The notes under the pieces: model-generated
What the model saw: only the letters and a program-made list of their open reading frames with translations
The model's database searches: none
What the model was told of the DNA's origin: nothing
Shown: in pieces, positions 8,568-17,918 of the stretch
Numbering within the stretch: position 1 is the stretch's first letter
Layout: each line of letters opens with the position of its first letter
Made by a program: the position numbers and the translations under genes
Source of the DNA: Bacteroides sp.
GTDB lineage: Bacteria; Bacteroidota; Bacteroidia; Bacteroidales; Muribaculaceae
Assembly (NCBI GenBank): GCA_014801985.1
Contig: JAAVDD010000015.1
Coordinates: 4,975-56,411 of the forward strand
Length of the DNA stretch: 51,437 nt
Direction of reading: 5' to 3'

Positions 8568-8649
8568 TACCCTGAGCCGGGGTCGAACCGGCACGGATTG
8601 CTCCACTGGTGTTTGAGACCAGCGCGTCTACCGATTCCGCCATCAGGGC
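8568..8649 (-). tRNA. tRNA-Leu (anticodon CAA)
   Basis: An 82-nt class II tRNA with a long variable arm. The acceptor arms are GCCCTGA and TCAGGGT with discriminator A, the D-arm region GGCGGAATCGGTAGACGC, the anticodon stem CTGGT/ACCAG around the loop CTCAAAC (anticodon CAA, codon UUG), and the T-loop GTTCGACC. The 3' CCA is not encoded (ACAG follows). The first acceptor pair is G1-U72, as in the other tRNA-Leu of this window. Confidence 0.93.
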
Positions 8650-8698
8650 CTTTTGCGTTGCAAAGATAAGCAATATTTACGATATTAGCAAATAAAAA

Positions 8699-10018
8699 TT
8701 ATTCGAATCTAATTCTTGACTTGCGCAACACCTTCCAACACCCGTTTTCAAGGATCGCTGTTCCGGGAGTCTCGGTCACGATTTTATCCGCAGTCTCGGC
8801 CTCCTCGAAATTCTCACAGACACATCCGCCGGCAAGGAATTGCAGTGGGTTTGAGACAGCTAATTCGAAAGATTCCGGAGAATTGAGCACACGGAAGGTG
8901 CCGACTATGCCATCCTTCGTGTCGAGGCGATAAATCGTGTGACCAGGATTGGGACGTCGGTCGCCACGCACGAAAAGTCCCTTTGCATTTGCGCGGCCCA
9001 GATATATTTCATTAAGAATCTTGGGCTGCTGAGGTTTTGGTTCCTCCTGACGGCGGGGTGCAGGTGCAGGAGCCTGCTCGCTAAGCGCAGGGCGTTCCTC
9101 GGCTTTCTTCAAGGCAACGCGCATTCGCGCCGCTTCAGCCTTTGCAGCATCCGCCTCCGTTTTAAGGGCATCGTGAGCAGCCAGACGACTTTGTATTGCC
9201 TCATTGAGACGTGCAATCTCCTTTTTCAAGCGACTGTTTTCCGCTTCCAATGTCTCAATCTGCTTCTTGGCCTTCTTATCGGAGCCTTGCACTTCGCGCA
9301 CCTCCTTACCCTGACTCTTCATCATATTGGCGGCATAAATCATAAGCCAAACCACCAGAATGACGAGCACGACCAGAATAATAATATATATCCAGGTGTT
9401 GCTTTTGGCCTTCTTCCTCTCTTCGGGGAGTGCCAGACTCTGTTCCTCAGCCTGAAGAACATGTAGGGAATCGGCCACCGCTTCCTCCTGATGCATCACC
9501 TCCTGCGGTTCAGGGATAGATATAGCCTCGTCGGCAGATTGCTGTGAGGATGTAGGCTCCTCTTTCTTTTCATCCTCCTTTTTCTCCTCAGGTTTGGCCT
9601 CTTCGCTCTTCGGGGCCTCGGCCTTGGCCGTCGGAGCGGCAACCTTCAGTGCGCTCACCTTAGCTTTCACGCGATCCTTGGCTCGTTTGCCGTCGGCAGT
9701 GAGGGCAGGGGAGGTAAAGAAGGTGGTACCCCAGAATTGAACGAAGCGTTCCTTATCCCAGGAAGCATAATCGGAAGGGATTGAAACAGATTTGAACGCC
9801 TTGAGGTTTTCCTTCTCGGCATCCTTTAGTTTGGATTCAAGATCGGCCATTGAGGAGGCCGACACCTCATCGAGATAGCCGGAGCCATTGTTGGTCCAAC
9901 GGAGATAAAGTTTAGCGGCAATCACTTTTGCCTGTTCCATATCCTTATCGGAAACAGCCAGCGCCGGAAGGGAGCAGACCGTGATGAGAAGGATATATAA
10001 AATGTTTCGCAGTTTCAT
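8699..10018 (-). CDS. Membrane coiled-coil protein of unknown function
   Basis: I take the start at the ATG at 10018, which gives a clean signal peptide (MKLRNILYILLITVCSLPALA). A longer frame reaches 10060 but adds a polar 14-residue leader. After the signal comes an alpha-helical periplasmic part of about 110 residues, then an Ala/Pro/Glu/Lys-rich linker. A membrane helix follows (TWIYIIILVVLVILVVWLMIY), then a heptad-rich coiled coil (QIETLEAENSRLKKEIARLN). The protein ends in a compact domain starting ILNEIYLGRANAKGLF. The order signal - periplasmic segment - single helix suggests a C-terminal half in the cytoplasm. I do not recognise the family. The gene stands alone between tRNA-Leu and the terminator of the large exported-protein operon. 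Confidence 0.75.
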   Translation of the reverse strand: MKLRNILYILLITVCSLPALAVSDKDMEQAKVIAAKLYLRWTNNGSGYLDEVSASSMADLESKLKDAEKENLKAFKSVSIPSDYASWDKERFVQFWGTTFFTSPALTADGKRAKDRVKAKVSALKVAAPTAKAEAPKSEEAKPEEKKEDEKKEEPTSSQQSADEAISIPEPQEVMHQEEAVADSLHVLQAEEQSLALPEERKKAKSNTWIYIIILVVLVILVVWLMIYAANMMKSQGKEVREVQGSDKKAKKQIETLEAENSRLKKEIARLNEAIQSRLAAHDALKTEADAAKAEAARMRVALKKAEERPALSEQAPAPAPRRQEEPKPQQPKILNEIYLGRANAKGLFVRGDRRPNPGHTIYRLDTKDGIVGTFRVLNSPESFELAVSNPLQFLAGGCVCENFEEAETADKIVTETPGTAILENGCWKVLRKSRIRFE

Positions 10019-10068
10019 AATGACAGTCAATTTAAGTCGTCTGGCAGGGTTAATTGCCAATCAGATTA

Positions 10069-10076
10069 CAAAATTA
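10069..10076 (-). promoter_or_regulatory. -7 box before the coiled-coil membrane protein gene
   Basis: TAATTTTG on the minus strand matches TAnnTTTG; no good -33 box is seen. The box lies about 50 bp upstream of the start chosen at 10018 and so is compatible with it. Confidence 0.45.
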
Positions 10077-10111
10077 CGAAAAACTTTCTCAAAAAGATAT
10101 GCTTGTAGAAA

Positions 10112-10153
10112 AAAAATTTAAGACTGCACCAAAAATTCATTTTGATGCAGTCT
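10112..10153 (-). terminator. Terminator of the T9SS-tail protein operon
   Basis: AGACTGCA (10121-10128) pairs with TGCAGTCT (10146-10153), and CAAAA pairs with TTTTG inside it after one mismatch. On the minus strand the hairpin is followed by TAAATTTTTTTTC. It is a clear intrinsic terminator 40 bp past the stop of the 1528-residue gene. Confidence 0.85.
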
Positions 10154-10192
10154 CCTTTAAATCACGAAAGGTCTATTTTTATAGATTCACAC

Positions 10193-13100
10193 TTAGATAA
10201 CGATAAGTCGTGCGATTGAAGATGTTCCGTTGATGAGATTCACGCGGAGCATATAATGTCCCGGAGCGAAGTTGAGTTTCAGTTGCAGCTTGTTCTCGCT
10301 GTTGCCGGCGAATACAGCCACACATCTGCCGTTAAGATCGTAGGCTTCCACAGACTCAATCTCCATTGTGGCGGTTACGGTCGTCATGTCATGAGCAGGG
10401 TTGGGGAATACCCCGGCCTCAACTTTCACTTCCTCCACACCGCTCATATTCTCAATCTCAATCTCCATGACATCATTGTCGGGATTGGCATCATTTTCAA
10501 GATTGGTGCGAGCAATTACAGTAACTTTCTTATATGAAGTGAATTCGTATGCCGCCGGGAAGGTAAATTCCTTGGTTTCACCTGTTTTCAGCACTCCTTC
10601 CATCACTGCCAACTGCGGCATGCTACCGATCTGATACTCCATAGGAATATCCATCACATCAGCCTCACCATAATTGGTCACCTCTACCGTCACCTCGCAC
10701 ACACCGAGATCCTCTCCGCTCATGGGGGAGATTATGCGGCTTACACCCACGTCTTGAGTGAGGCAACGCAGTGTGACGGTCAGCATATCGTTTGAAGTAT
10801 CGGAATCTCCTGCCACTTCTGTCCTGACAGTAAGCGTATAGTCGCCGCAACGTTTGAGGTCGACGGTAGTGGGGAAGGTGAAGTCGCTCTCTGATCCTGC
10901 GGGGAGATTGCCGAGCAGACCACTGAGACTCTGCAGCTCCGGCTCCTCGCCGAATGATACAGTCGCGCTTACAGGCACGTTGAAGAGATCGGTCTCACCA
11001 TAGTTCTTGACACGCACTGTAACGTATTCTTCCGAGCTGAATGCAGCATCGAGGGGAGAAACCACCTTCACGATACCGGCATCAAAATCCTTACGGGTGG
11101 AATTGATCTTAACTTCCAGAATATTGTCAGCCGGATTCACATCTTCTTCAGCAGAGGCTTCTATAATGAAGGAATATATACCCTCATCGAACATATCCAC
11201 CATCTTATCGAATGTATAATCCAGAGACTCTCCGGCCTTCAAGGGCTCGGTAATCTCTCCGGTCAGTGTGACAGTCTCCTTATCATTGCTGACTTTGCAA
11301 GTCAGGGCTATACCGTTTACACCGCCTTTGCCGTTGTTTGCGACTTTTACGGTTACTGTCTCTTCACGCCCTAACTTTCCGGAAACGGGAGTTACGAGTT
11401 GTTCCACTGTCACATCCACTATGGGCAGACTGGTAATCGAGAAGCTTAATTCATTATCTTCAGGGTTTGTATCCATTGGAACGACAGCACGGCATACTGC
11501 AATGTATTCACCCGGTTCGCTTAGGTCAACGCCTTCGAATGAGATGGAATATGTCTCGTCGTCGTTGCAGAGGCTTGTGTAGCGAGTGAATATCGAATGA
11601 TATTTCTTGCCGTTGATTTCAAGCTCGAAAGGCACACACTGCACTCCCTGGTCAGCCTTACCCACAAATTCCACTTCCACGCATTCATTGTCACCGAGGA
11701 CAGCAGGAGAAGTATGGGAAAGGAGACGTGTCATTTCAAGATCGGGAAGGGCGTCGGCCTCCTCGACGCTGACAGAGGCATTGATAAATAGAGAAGCTGT
11801 GTTCTCTTTGGGTCGGAAGCAGAGGCTATACGCTCCATCGGCAGGAACTTCAAAGAATCCGATGTAACGGCTCATGGCATTCTGAGTGGCGTTGTTCATG
11901 GCTGCTACAGGCACACGTATATCCTTCTCGGCATTATAGGCGAAGAGATCGAAATCTGTAGTGTCTCCCTCAAGGACATAGTAGCTGAATGATACACGTT
12001 TGGCATTTCCTGCGGTGAGTTGTATTGCCGGAGTAGCTATGTAGTCGTTGGCTTCAGTTTCGCCGTCGGAAAGATATGTGAAGCCCACACCCATCGTGCG
12101 GTCGATATTGAACATCGCCCCGTCGCGGTTAAGGTTGAATGATGCCATTCTTGCAAGCGCGTCCTCCGGTAGAGGGTTGTAGGGAAGAGTATAGGGAGCC
12201 AGATAGCTTATTGTTCTGTTTGCGGAATTATTTTCGGCAAACTCATCGTCAGCTGAAATTACACTCATGATAAGCTCCTCATCCTTATGGCCGTCAAATA
12301 TGAAATCATCCTTGAAATACACCATGTATGATGCATCCGGTTCGAGGGTGACATTATTGAACTCCATAGTCTTTTTCCCTACCGATGGAGCCTCTGCCTC
12401 AAGACGGAAACCGGTAACAGAAGAGGTACCGTTGTTGCGCACCAATGCTCCGACAGGGTAGCTTTTGATTTCAGAGACGTAGGAGGAGGGGAGAAGAATC
12501 TCTTCAAGCGATAGATCACGGCTGAACTGCTCTGTCAGACGGAACTTGCCGAGATATATACGATAGTCGATAGGCTTATTGTCCACCACTCCGAATTGCA
12601 GACGATAGATTCCGTCGGCCGGAGCTGTGAAGGCCACTATATTCTCCTTATAGTAGAAATTATCAACATCAGTGGTGCTTATCTCCGTGGTTGAATTGTC
12701 GGAAATATTTATAAGCTTAATGTCGAGAGGCAGGGAACCATCCTCTGCGCCGATGCGAGTGAAATATGCCAACTTATATTGTTTACCCCCTTCAAGCTTG
12801 ATGAGTCGCGACAGGAGGGTATCATCGGATGAAGGAAGAGTCACTGTGGAAAGGCCATAGAGACCTCCTCCATAGCTGAATGCGTATGAATCCAGTTCGT
12901 TGTCACCTCGTGCAGTAAAGGTGTAACCGTCACCATTGTTATCCGATGCTTCCCAGCGTATCACATCGTTGCCTTTGACATTGGAGCTTCCCATATCAGG
13001 TATGTAGGGCACCAGAGTCACATCACTCTCGGTCTCGAATTCAACAGCGTCATTGCTTTCATCCTCATCACCGTCAAGCTCAACCCATACTCGCAGCGTA

Positions 13101-14779
13101 TGGCGTTTCCCAAGATCGGAAAGGTCGATTCCTTTGGAGAATTCGAAGTTTGTTTTTCCATTGGCGGGGATAGCCTCCGTAATGACTTCCGACATTATTT
13201 CCTTGCCGTCGACACTCAATTTGATTCTTGCGGAAGAGGGCGCCACAGGACTGGAACCGTAGTTGGCCACCGTAGCCTCTATCTTCTCGTCATCACCATA
13301 CATATATGCTGAAGGTGAGGGGGAATTAACAGAGAGAACCGCCATATCTTTATCCACATTGCGATAAAGGGCTATATCATGGAGCTGCATGATTGCTGCC
13401 TCAGGCTCGCTAAGGGAGTGGAAACCGATATAATAGACACCATCTTCCGGAATATTGAAAATGGCAGATTGGTCGAGAGCGTTATCTTCCGTGATTTCAT
13501 CATTTTCCCAAATCACAATCAGATCATCCTCCATGTACATATCCGGGCTGATATAGACTTTCATTATATTGGCTCCATATCCCTCATCTTCACTAAAGGC
13601 TGAGAATTGAAGACGATAGTTGTGGTCAGCATATAGCTGGATAGGACGCGACACGAGATATGCATCGTTGGGATCATCGTTCCATTCAGGTTCGACATAC
13701 CAATAGAATGTCCCCCAGTCGTCATAGTCCCATCCATACTCGTCATTGTTTTCAAATGTGGTCCAACCTGCGGTTGAAGTGACTGTCACTCCATTCTCCT
13801 CTGTTACGAAGGGGGGCACATAAGGCACCGATGCAAGGATATTCTCGACGTAGGCTATAATTTCATTATTATCGGAAATAAAATCTCCATCAACCCTGAC
13901 ACCACTCCTGATAATGAAATTGGTATCTGGTCTACCAAGGTCGATTCCTTTACTGAACTCGAACTGAGCGGTCTCTCCGGGTTGCAATGGCTTGGCGAAC
14001 ACGTGATATTCGCTCACTTCCTCTCCATCGTTGATGGAATAATAGAATTCGGCTTCTGTCAGTTCACGTTGTCCGGCATTGGTGACTTGAAGACGAAGAG
14101 GCTCGGAGGAGGTGAAAACTCCGCTTGTAGGGCGTCGGTCGTTAGTGGAGTAATTTATCCCGGTTATTCCCGGATCGCATTCCGGAAGCACGGATACAAA
14201 CACTCCATCCACATATCCGGCCAGAGCCTGCGGAGAGGCCACCATTGTTGCGTCTATATAGAACTGAAGGAGTATCTTCTGATTGTCAAACTCCGCGGGG
14301 AGTGAGTATTTATATAGATTCCAGATTCCGACGGGCTGTCCGGTAAAGGAAGACCCATCGAGAGATGAGAAAAGATCGGTCCATGTCTTTCCTCCGTCAT
14401 GGCTTGCACGGAATCGGAAATCCACACCACCACGGAAGGTGTAATTCAGTTCATTCCCATAGAAACCTGCTTGTATTGAGGTGTGACCTGTGGCATCGAT
14501 CTCCGGGGAGGTCAGGGTGAGCATTGTGTCATTCCCTTTGACCATAATCTTTGCCGAGCGCAGGCTTGATGGTTCGATGTCGGAAAATTTAGGACGGTCG
14601 ACATCGCTCAATGTCCATTCAGTCTGGTTACCTGCCACAGAGTTTATCTGATTCCATTCCGGCGGAAACTCCTCAGCATCGAAGCCCTCCACGAAAAGAG
14701 GCTGCCCGTAATACTGAGCAGAGACTACCGAAATGCCTGCAGCCAGGGTAAGCAGACTTGTAAATAATCGTTTCAACAT
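10193..14779 (-). CDS. Very large exported beta-sandwich protein with type IX sorting tail
   Basis: This 1528-residue protein begins with a Sec signal peptide (cut near VSAQ, residues 20-22). Residues about 25-200 resemble a choice-of-anchor/MAM-like jelly roll (LFVEGFDAEEFPPEW, HDGGKTWTDLF, then LPAEFDNQKILLQFYID). A long series of CARDB-like repeats follows, each with a block such as DVTVEQLVTPVSGKLGREE or VSRIISPMSGEDLGVCE and a SNDA/PADN/PDND acidic turn. The last 75 residues have the Por-secretion tail pattern: GVFPNPAHDMTTV, AYDLNGRCVA, then FAPGHYMLRVN. It should be carried across the outer membrane by the type IX system. No catalytic domain is visible, so an adhesive or scaffold role is likely. 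It follows the 523-residue gene by 77 bp in one operon. Confidence 0.8.
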   Translation of the reverse strand: MLKRLFTSLLTLAAGISVVSAQYYGQPLFVEGFDAEEFPPEWNQINSVAGNQTEWTLSDVDRPKFSDIEPSSLRSAKIMVKGNDTMLTLTSPEIDATGHTSIQAGFYGNELNYTFRGGVDFRFRASHDGGKTWTDLFSSLDGSSFTGQPVGIWNLYKYSLPAEFDNQKILLQFYIDATMVASPQALAGYVDGVFVSVLPECDPGITGINYSTNDRRPTSGVFTSSEPLRLQVTNAGQRELTEAEFYYSINDGEEVSEYHVFAKPLQPGETAQFEFSKGIDLGRPDTNFIIRSGVRVDGDFISDNNEIIAYVENILASVPYVPPFVTEENGVTVTSTAGWTTFENNDEYGWDYDDWGTFYWYVEPEWNDDPNDAYLVSRPIQLYADHNYRLQFSAFSEDEGYGANIMKVYISPDMYMEDDLIVIWENDEITEDNALDQSAIFNIPEDGVYYIGFHSLSEPEAAIMQLHDIALYRNVDKDMAVLSVNSPSPSAYMYGDDEKIEATVANYGSSPVAPSSARIKLSVDGKEIMSEVITEAIPANGKTNFEFSKGIDLSDLGKRHTLRVWVELDGDEDESNDAVEFETESDVTLVPYIPDMGSSNVKGNDVIRWEASDNNGDGYTFTARGDNELDSYAFSYGGGLYGLSTVTLPSSDDTLLSRLIKLEGGKQYKLAYFTRIGAEDGSLPLDIKLINISDNSTTEISTTDVDNFYYKENIVAFTAPADGIYRLQFGVVDNKPIDYRIYLGKFRLTEQFSRDLSLEEILLPSSYVSEIKSYPVGALVRNNGTSSVTGFRLEAEAPSVGKKTMEFNNVTLEPDASYMVYFKDDFIFDGHKDEELIMSVISADDEFAENNSANRTISYLAPYTLPYNPLPEDALARMASFNLNRDGAMFNIDRTMGVGFTYLSDGETEANDYIATPAIQLTAGNAKRVSFSYYVLEGDTTDFDLFAYNAEKDIRVPVAAMNNATQNAMSRYIGFFEVPADGAYSLCFRPKENTASLFINASVSVEEADALPDLEMTRLLSHTSPAVLGDNECVEVEFVGKADQGVQCVPFELEINGKKYHSIFTRYTSLCNDDETYSISFEGVDLSEPGEYIAVCRAVVPMDTNPEDNELSFSITSLPIVDVTVEQLVTPVSGKLGREETVTVKVANNGKGGVNGIALTCKVSNDKETVTLTGEITEPLKAGESLDYTFDKMVDMFDEGIYSFIIEASAEEDVNPADNILEVKINSTRKDFDAGIVKVVSPLDAAFSSEEYVTVRVKNYGETDLFNVPVSATVSFGEEPELQSLSGLLGNLPAGSESDFTFPTTVDLKRCGDYTLTVRTEVAGDSDTSNDMLTVTLRCLTQDVGVSRIISPMSGEDLGVCEVTVEVTNYGEADVMDIPMEYQIGSMPQLAVMEGVLKTGETKEFTFPAAYEFTSYKKVTVIARTNLENDANPDNDVMEIEIENMSGVEEVKVEAGVFPNPAHDMTTVTATMEIESVEAYDLNGRCVAVFAGNSENKLQLKLNFAPGHYMLRVNLINGTSSIARLIVI

Positions 14780-14814
14780 AGTAGAAATATTGGATGAGTA
14801 TTAAAGATTATATA

Positions 14815-14838
14815 AGCAGCTACTCAGCAGCTACTTAT
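14815..14838. repeat. Two tandem AGCAGCTACT elements upstream of the large exported protein
   Basis: AGCAGCTACT occurs at 14815-14824 and again at 14826-14835, the latter followed by TATTT. Related copies with the core AGTAGCT lie at 20262, 23622, 23805 and 43844, always in spacers next to exported-protein genes. Confidence 0.6.
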
Positions 14839-14856
14839 TTCATAAATAAGAGAGGG

Positions 14857-16428
14857 TTATCTCGTTACAAACAGTTTGTCAGACTTCTTTCCGTCACTAA
14901 CCAGATACACTCCCTGCAAGAGCTGTCCAATTTCCATATAGCCATCTGTGACTATACCTCTTTTGACTAATTGGCCCGAACAATCATATACACTCACCAT
15001 CCCATTGAAAGAGGGTGCATAGAGAATCCCATTATTATAACCGACAGCAGAGGTCCGGTCGACAGATATTTCTGAGATGCCAGATCCTGCCGGGAGATCT
15101 ACTTTCTGCGCATATATTCGGCCGCCTCCTTTACTGATTCCGTTGTCGGCCCAAGCCACTACAAGATTGTCATTTCCCGACAAGGAGAGGCTTCCGTGTC
15201 CTTTATCTCCCTCCATGGTGCTTAACTCCGCGTCTGTCTTAACAATCTTGCCGTCGCTTTCAATATAGGCATATTCCACGGTAGCCTGATTGTAGGTCAC
15301 GGCATTCCGATAAACTACGGCAGCATTTGAGTCGACAGCCGCCACACCGTAAATAGATATCTGTGAGGACATATAATTTACGAGAGGGTCTGTTTCCCAA
15401 AGTAACTTTCCGTCTGCTGAATATTTCGAAACGAACAGGTTATTGATATCTGATGAGGTGCCGTATGTATAGGCAGTATAGATATTTCCATCTTTATCCG
15501 CTGCCACCTGCGGAATGTTGGGGCAGCTTTCAAATTCGTGCCAGCGTAGATTCCCTTGTCGGTCAACGGCTTGTAAAGCACCTGCAACCTCAAAAGCACT
15601 TGGGGCATAGCGCCAGCCTACTATGATTCCGCCTTTAGAGTCGGAACAGGCCACCGGTTCGGTACTCACCACTGCCATACCATTATCTATTATTGCCGGT
15701 TCGCCCCATGCTTCTTCTCCATTGGCTGTGTAGCGCATCACTGCCACTTCCCCCGTATTACCGAGAATATAATCCACGAAGAAAGTATCTTCGGTGCTAC
15801 TCACTAGATTAAAGAGGCCGTTAGTGCCGGTTACGGTAATCATGCCGCCCCATAATTTGCTTCCCTTGCTGCTGAGCTTTGAAAACTTCAGGGTGTTCCT
15901 GCTTCCGATCAAAGACTGGAATCCGACAATGATGTTTCCTGCATCGGTGGTGATCAATTTAGGATTCAGACATGATTCCTTTGAATCTGAAGTGAGTGCT
16001 ATGCCATCCCCCCATAACATCTCACCTGATGGAGACACCTTGTAGACATAGGCATGCCATGAGTCGTTCCTGGAATCGGGGAATACTATCAAGGCATTTC
16101 CTTCTGCATCGCTGCACACGTCAAATCCTGACGACCATGTAGGAGTGGGATTGGTCGATACATATATGCCACCCTCTTCCCATACGGCATTTCCCTCCTT
16201 GTCGATAAGTTGCAGTTTCAGGAAAGAATTCTGCTGCTCCCAGGACAACCAGGAGATGTAGGTTCCTCCTGCCGGGCCGGGGGCTGTCAAGACAAGATCC
16301 TGACCTACGGCATTTTCCCCCGATACGAGGAGGTTCACATCGGGATTCGGACTCCAGCCGGCAACGGCTGCAAGATTGCTCATGGTTCCCAGCGCGATTG
16401 CTGTCAGTAGGTTTTGAAATTTAATCAT
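14857..16428 (-). CDS. Exported beta-propeller-like protein with sorting-type tail
   Basis: This 523-residue protein has a signal peptide (1-22, ending near LAAVAG). Residues 30-440 contain repeated blade-like units with GNAVWEEGG, SGEMLWGDG, GSKLWGGM, GEEAWGEP and DGKLLWETD, a pattern of propeller blades. The C-terminal 65 residues (SVYDCSGQLVKRGIV, then LLQGVYLVSDGKKSDKLFV) resemble a type IX sorting domain. No enzyme motif is seen. It is the first gene of an operon with the 1528-residue protein and has a near-consensus promoter at 16659-16690, leaving a leader of about 220 nt. Confidence 0.75.
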   Translation of the reverse strand: MIKFQNLLTAIALGTMSNLAAVAGWSPNPDVNLLVSGENAVGQDLVLTAPGPAGGTYISWLSWEQQNSFLKLQLIDKEGNAVWEEGGIYVSTNPTPTWSSGFDVCSDAEGNALIVFPDSRNDSWHAYVYKVSPSGEMLWGDGIALTSDSKESCLNPKLITTDAGNIIVGFQSLIGSRNTLKFSKLSSKGSKLWGGMITVTGTNGLFNLVSSTEDTFFVDYILGNTGEVAVMRYTANGEEAWGEPAIIDNGMAVVSTEPVACSDSKGGIIVGWRYAPSAFEVAGALQAVDRQGNLRWHEFESCPNIPQVAADKDGNIYTAYTYGTSSDINNLFVSKYSADGKLLWETDPLVNYMSSQISIYGVAAVDSNAAVVYRNAVTYNQATVEYAYIESDGKIVKTDAELSTMEGDKGHGSLSLSGNDNLVVAWADNGISKGGGRIYAQKVDLPAGSGISEISVDRTSAVGYNNGILYAPSFNGMVSVYDCSGQLVKRGIVTDGYMEIGQLLQGVYLVSDGKKSDKLFVTR

Positions 16429-16906
16429 AGCTTAACTATTAAATTAATGTGGAATCATATCCGGGTTCATTTTCAGTTTTCGTGAAAATAAAGTAGATTG
16501 GAAATTAAATTATGGAGTTAGGAGTTTGTCTAAATTCATGATAAAAAGCTATTATAATCCTCGGAATATTTTAGCCTGAATGTAAACATTCTCTTAATGC
16601 GGTCAGTATCGTGGGAAAGTCCTTAATATTGTAGGTATAATATGGACCTTGATGCGAGCAAATTTACGTATAAATACTTTGATTTGCAAATTATGTAAAT
16701 CAATAAAACTATAATAATGGATAGAATATCGAATTTTTTATCAAATGTTAAACTTTTGCTATTCATCTGATGCGAAAGATGACACTAAGATAATAAAATC
16801 ATGCATGATTTTTCTCTATTGATGCTGTTTAGGGTTGATGTGAAAAGATAATAACTTTCATTTCCTATACGTTTATTTCATCGACCCATCCAAATTACGA
16901 TCATAT
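16429..16906. other. Divergent AT-rich regulatory region
   Basis: No gene is visible in these 478 bases between the exported-protein operon (minus) and the broken DMT transporter (plus). They hold the promoter at 16659-16690 and a long AT-rich leader for the minus-strand operon. I see no convincing plus-strand promoter. Confidence 0.6.
16659..16690 (-). promoter_or_regulatory. Promoter of the T9SS-tail protein operon
   Basis: On the minus strand TTTG (16690-16687), exactly 20 bp, then TAAATTTG (16666-16659): a full match to the Bacteroidetes -33/-7 consensus. Transcription would start near 16652. Confidence 0.8.
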
Positions 16907-17836
16907 ATGGCTTTAAAGAATTTCAAAGGATATTTATTGGCTGCCGTGGCAGCCGCTGCCTACGGCACAAATCCGGTTTTTGCCATCCCTCTCTATGAGC
17001 ATGGGATGAACCCGAATTCCGTGTTGCTATTCCGTTATCTTATCGGACTCCCTATTCTTGCCTGCATCATGAAGGCAAGGAATATCTCTTCTGCCATCAA
17101 TAGAGAGGAGATTCTGAAGGTGGTGATATTGGGTTTTCTGATGGCTCTTTCTTCGTTGACGTTGTTTGAAAGTCATAAATATATGAATTCCGGGATAGCC
17201 TCCACGCTTCTGTTTGTCTATCCAATCATGGTGGCAGTGCTGATGATATTTCTTTTTCATGAAAAATTCAAGATCTCTGTCGGCTTATTTCTTGTGATAA
17301 TGAGTTTCGGATTATATCTGCTCATGAATACACAAGGTGCAGGTTCCTTGAGTCTGACGGGAATATTGTTGGTGATGGTGTCAGCAGGAACGTATGCCGT
17401 CTATATCATACTTGTGAATGTATCTAAGACTATCCGGGAGATACCGACCACAAAGTTACTTTTTTATGTATTGACAGCCGGAATATTTTTCTATATATGT
17501 CTCATCCCTCTTGGTTTTGAGATGACATTGACTGATCGTGGGGCGGATTGGTGGTAGTTGACAGCTCTTGCTGTGATTCCGACCATGATCTCTCTTGCTT
17601 GCACCACACGTGCCATCCAACTCATCGGCTCGACACCGACTGCCATTTTGGGGGCTCTTGAACCGGTATCGGCTGTGGTGCTCAGCGTCACAATTCTTGG
17701 TCAGTCGATTACGCCCCGTGATATAATAGGAGGCGTTTTGATAATTATAGCCACAACGATTGTAGTGGCCGACAATTCTGTGGATAAAATCATCCTTCAT
17801 GTCCGCAAGATGTTTCCAAGAAGAAAGAAGAGATAG
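16907..17836 (+). pseudogene. EamA/DMT-superfamily transporter interrupted by an amber codon
   Basis: A single frame of 309 codons encodes a ten-helix EamA-type transporter but is cut by TAG at 17555-17557, after DRGADWW. Both sides are intact and in the same frame. The first part (216 residues) contains the first EamA repeat and the start of the second. The rest resumes with LTALAVIPTMISLACTTRA and carries the family block STPTAILGALEPVSAVVLSV. Because the codon context is TGG TGG TAG TTG, a CAG (Gln) to TAG change is the simplest origin. No other damage is seen, so the event is recent, or the codon is read through, or the base is a sequencing error. The truncated product would lack the last three helices and is probably inactive. 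Confidence 0.8.
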
Positions 17837-17877
17837 ATAAAATTGTGTGATGAAGGTATCAACAGGCTAAAATATCC

Positions 17878-17897
17878 GCAAATTTATTTAAATTTGC
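17878..17897 (+). promoter_or_regulatory. -7 box inside an inverted repeat before the AAA/PDDEXK gene
   Basis: GCAAATTT at 17878-17885 and AAATTTGC at 17890-17897 form an 8-bp inverted repeat around ATTT. The right arm overlaps TAAATTTG (17889-17896), a TAnnTTTG -7 box 22 bp before the ATG at 17919. This geometry suits an operator that blocks the promoter. Confidence 0.5.
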
Positions 17898-17918
17898 ATA
17901 AACTTTAATGCCACTGTA

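Noticed and set aside
9939..10060. Longer start for the coiled-coil membrane protein at 10060
   Set aside because: The extra 14 residues are polar and would bury the signal peptide. The ATG at 10018 gives a standard one, and the -7 box at 10069-10076 leaves almost no leader for the longer form.
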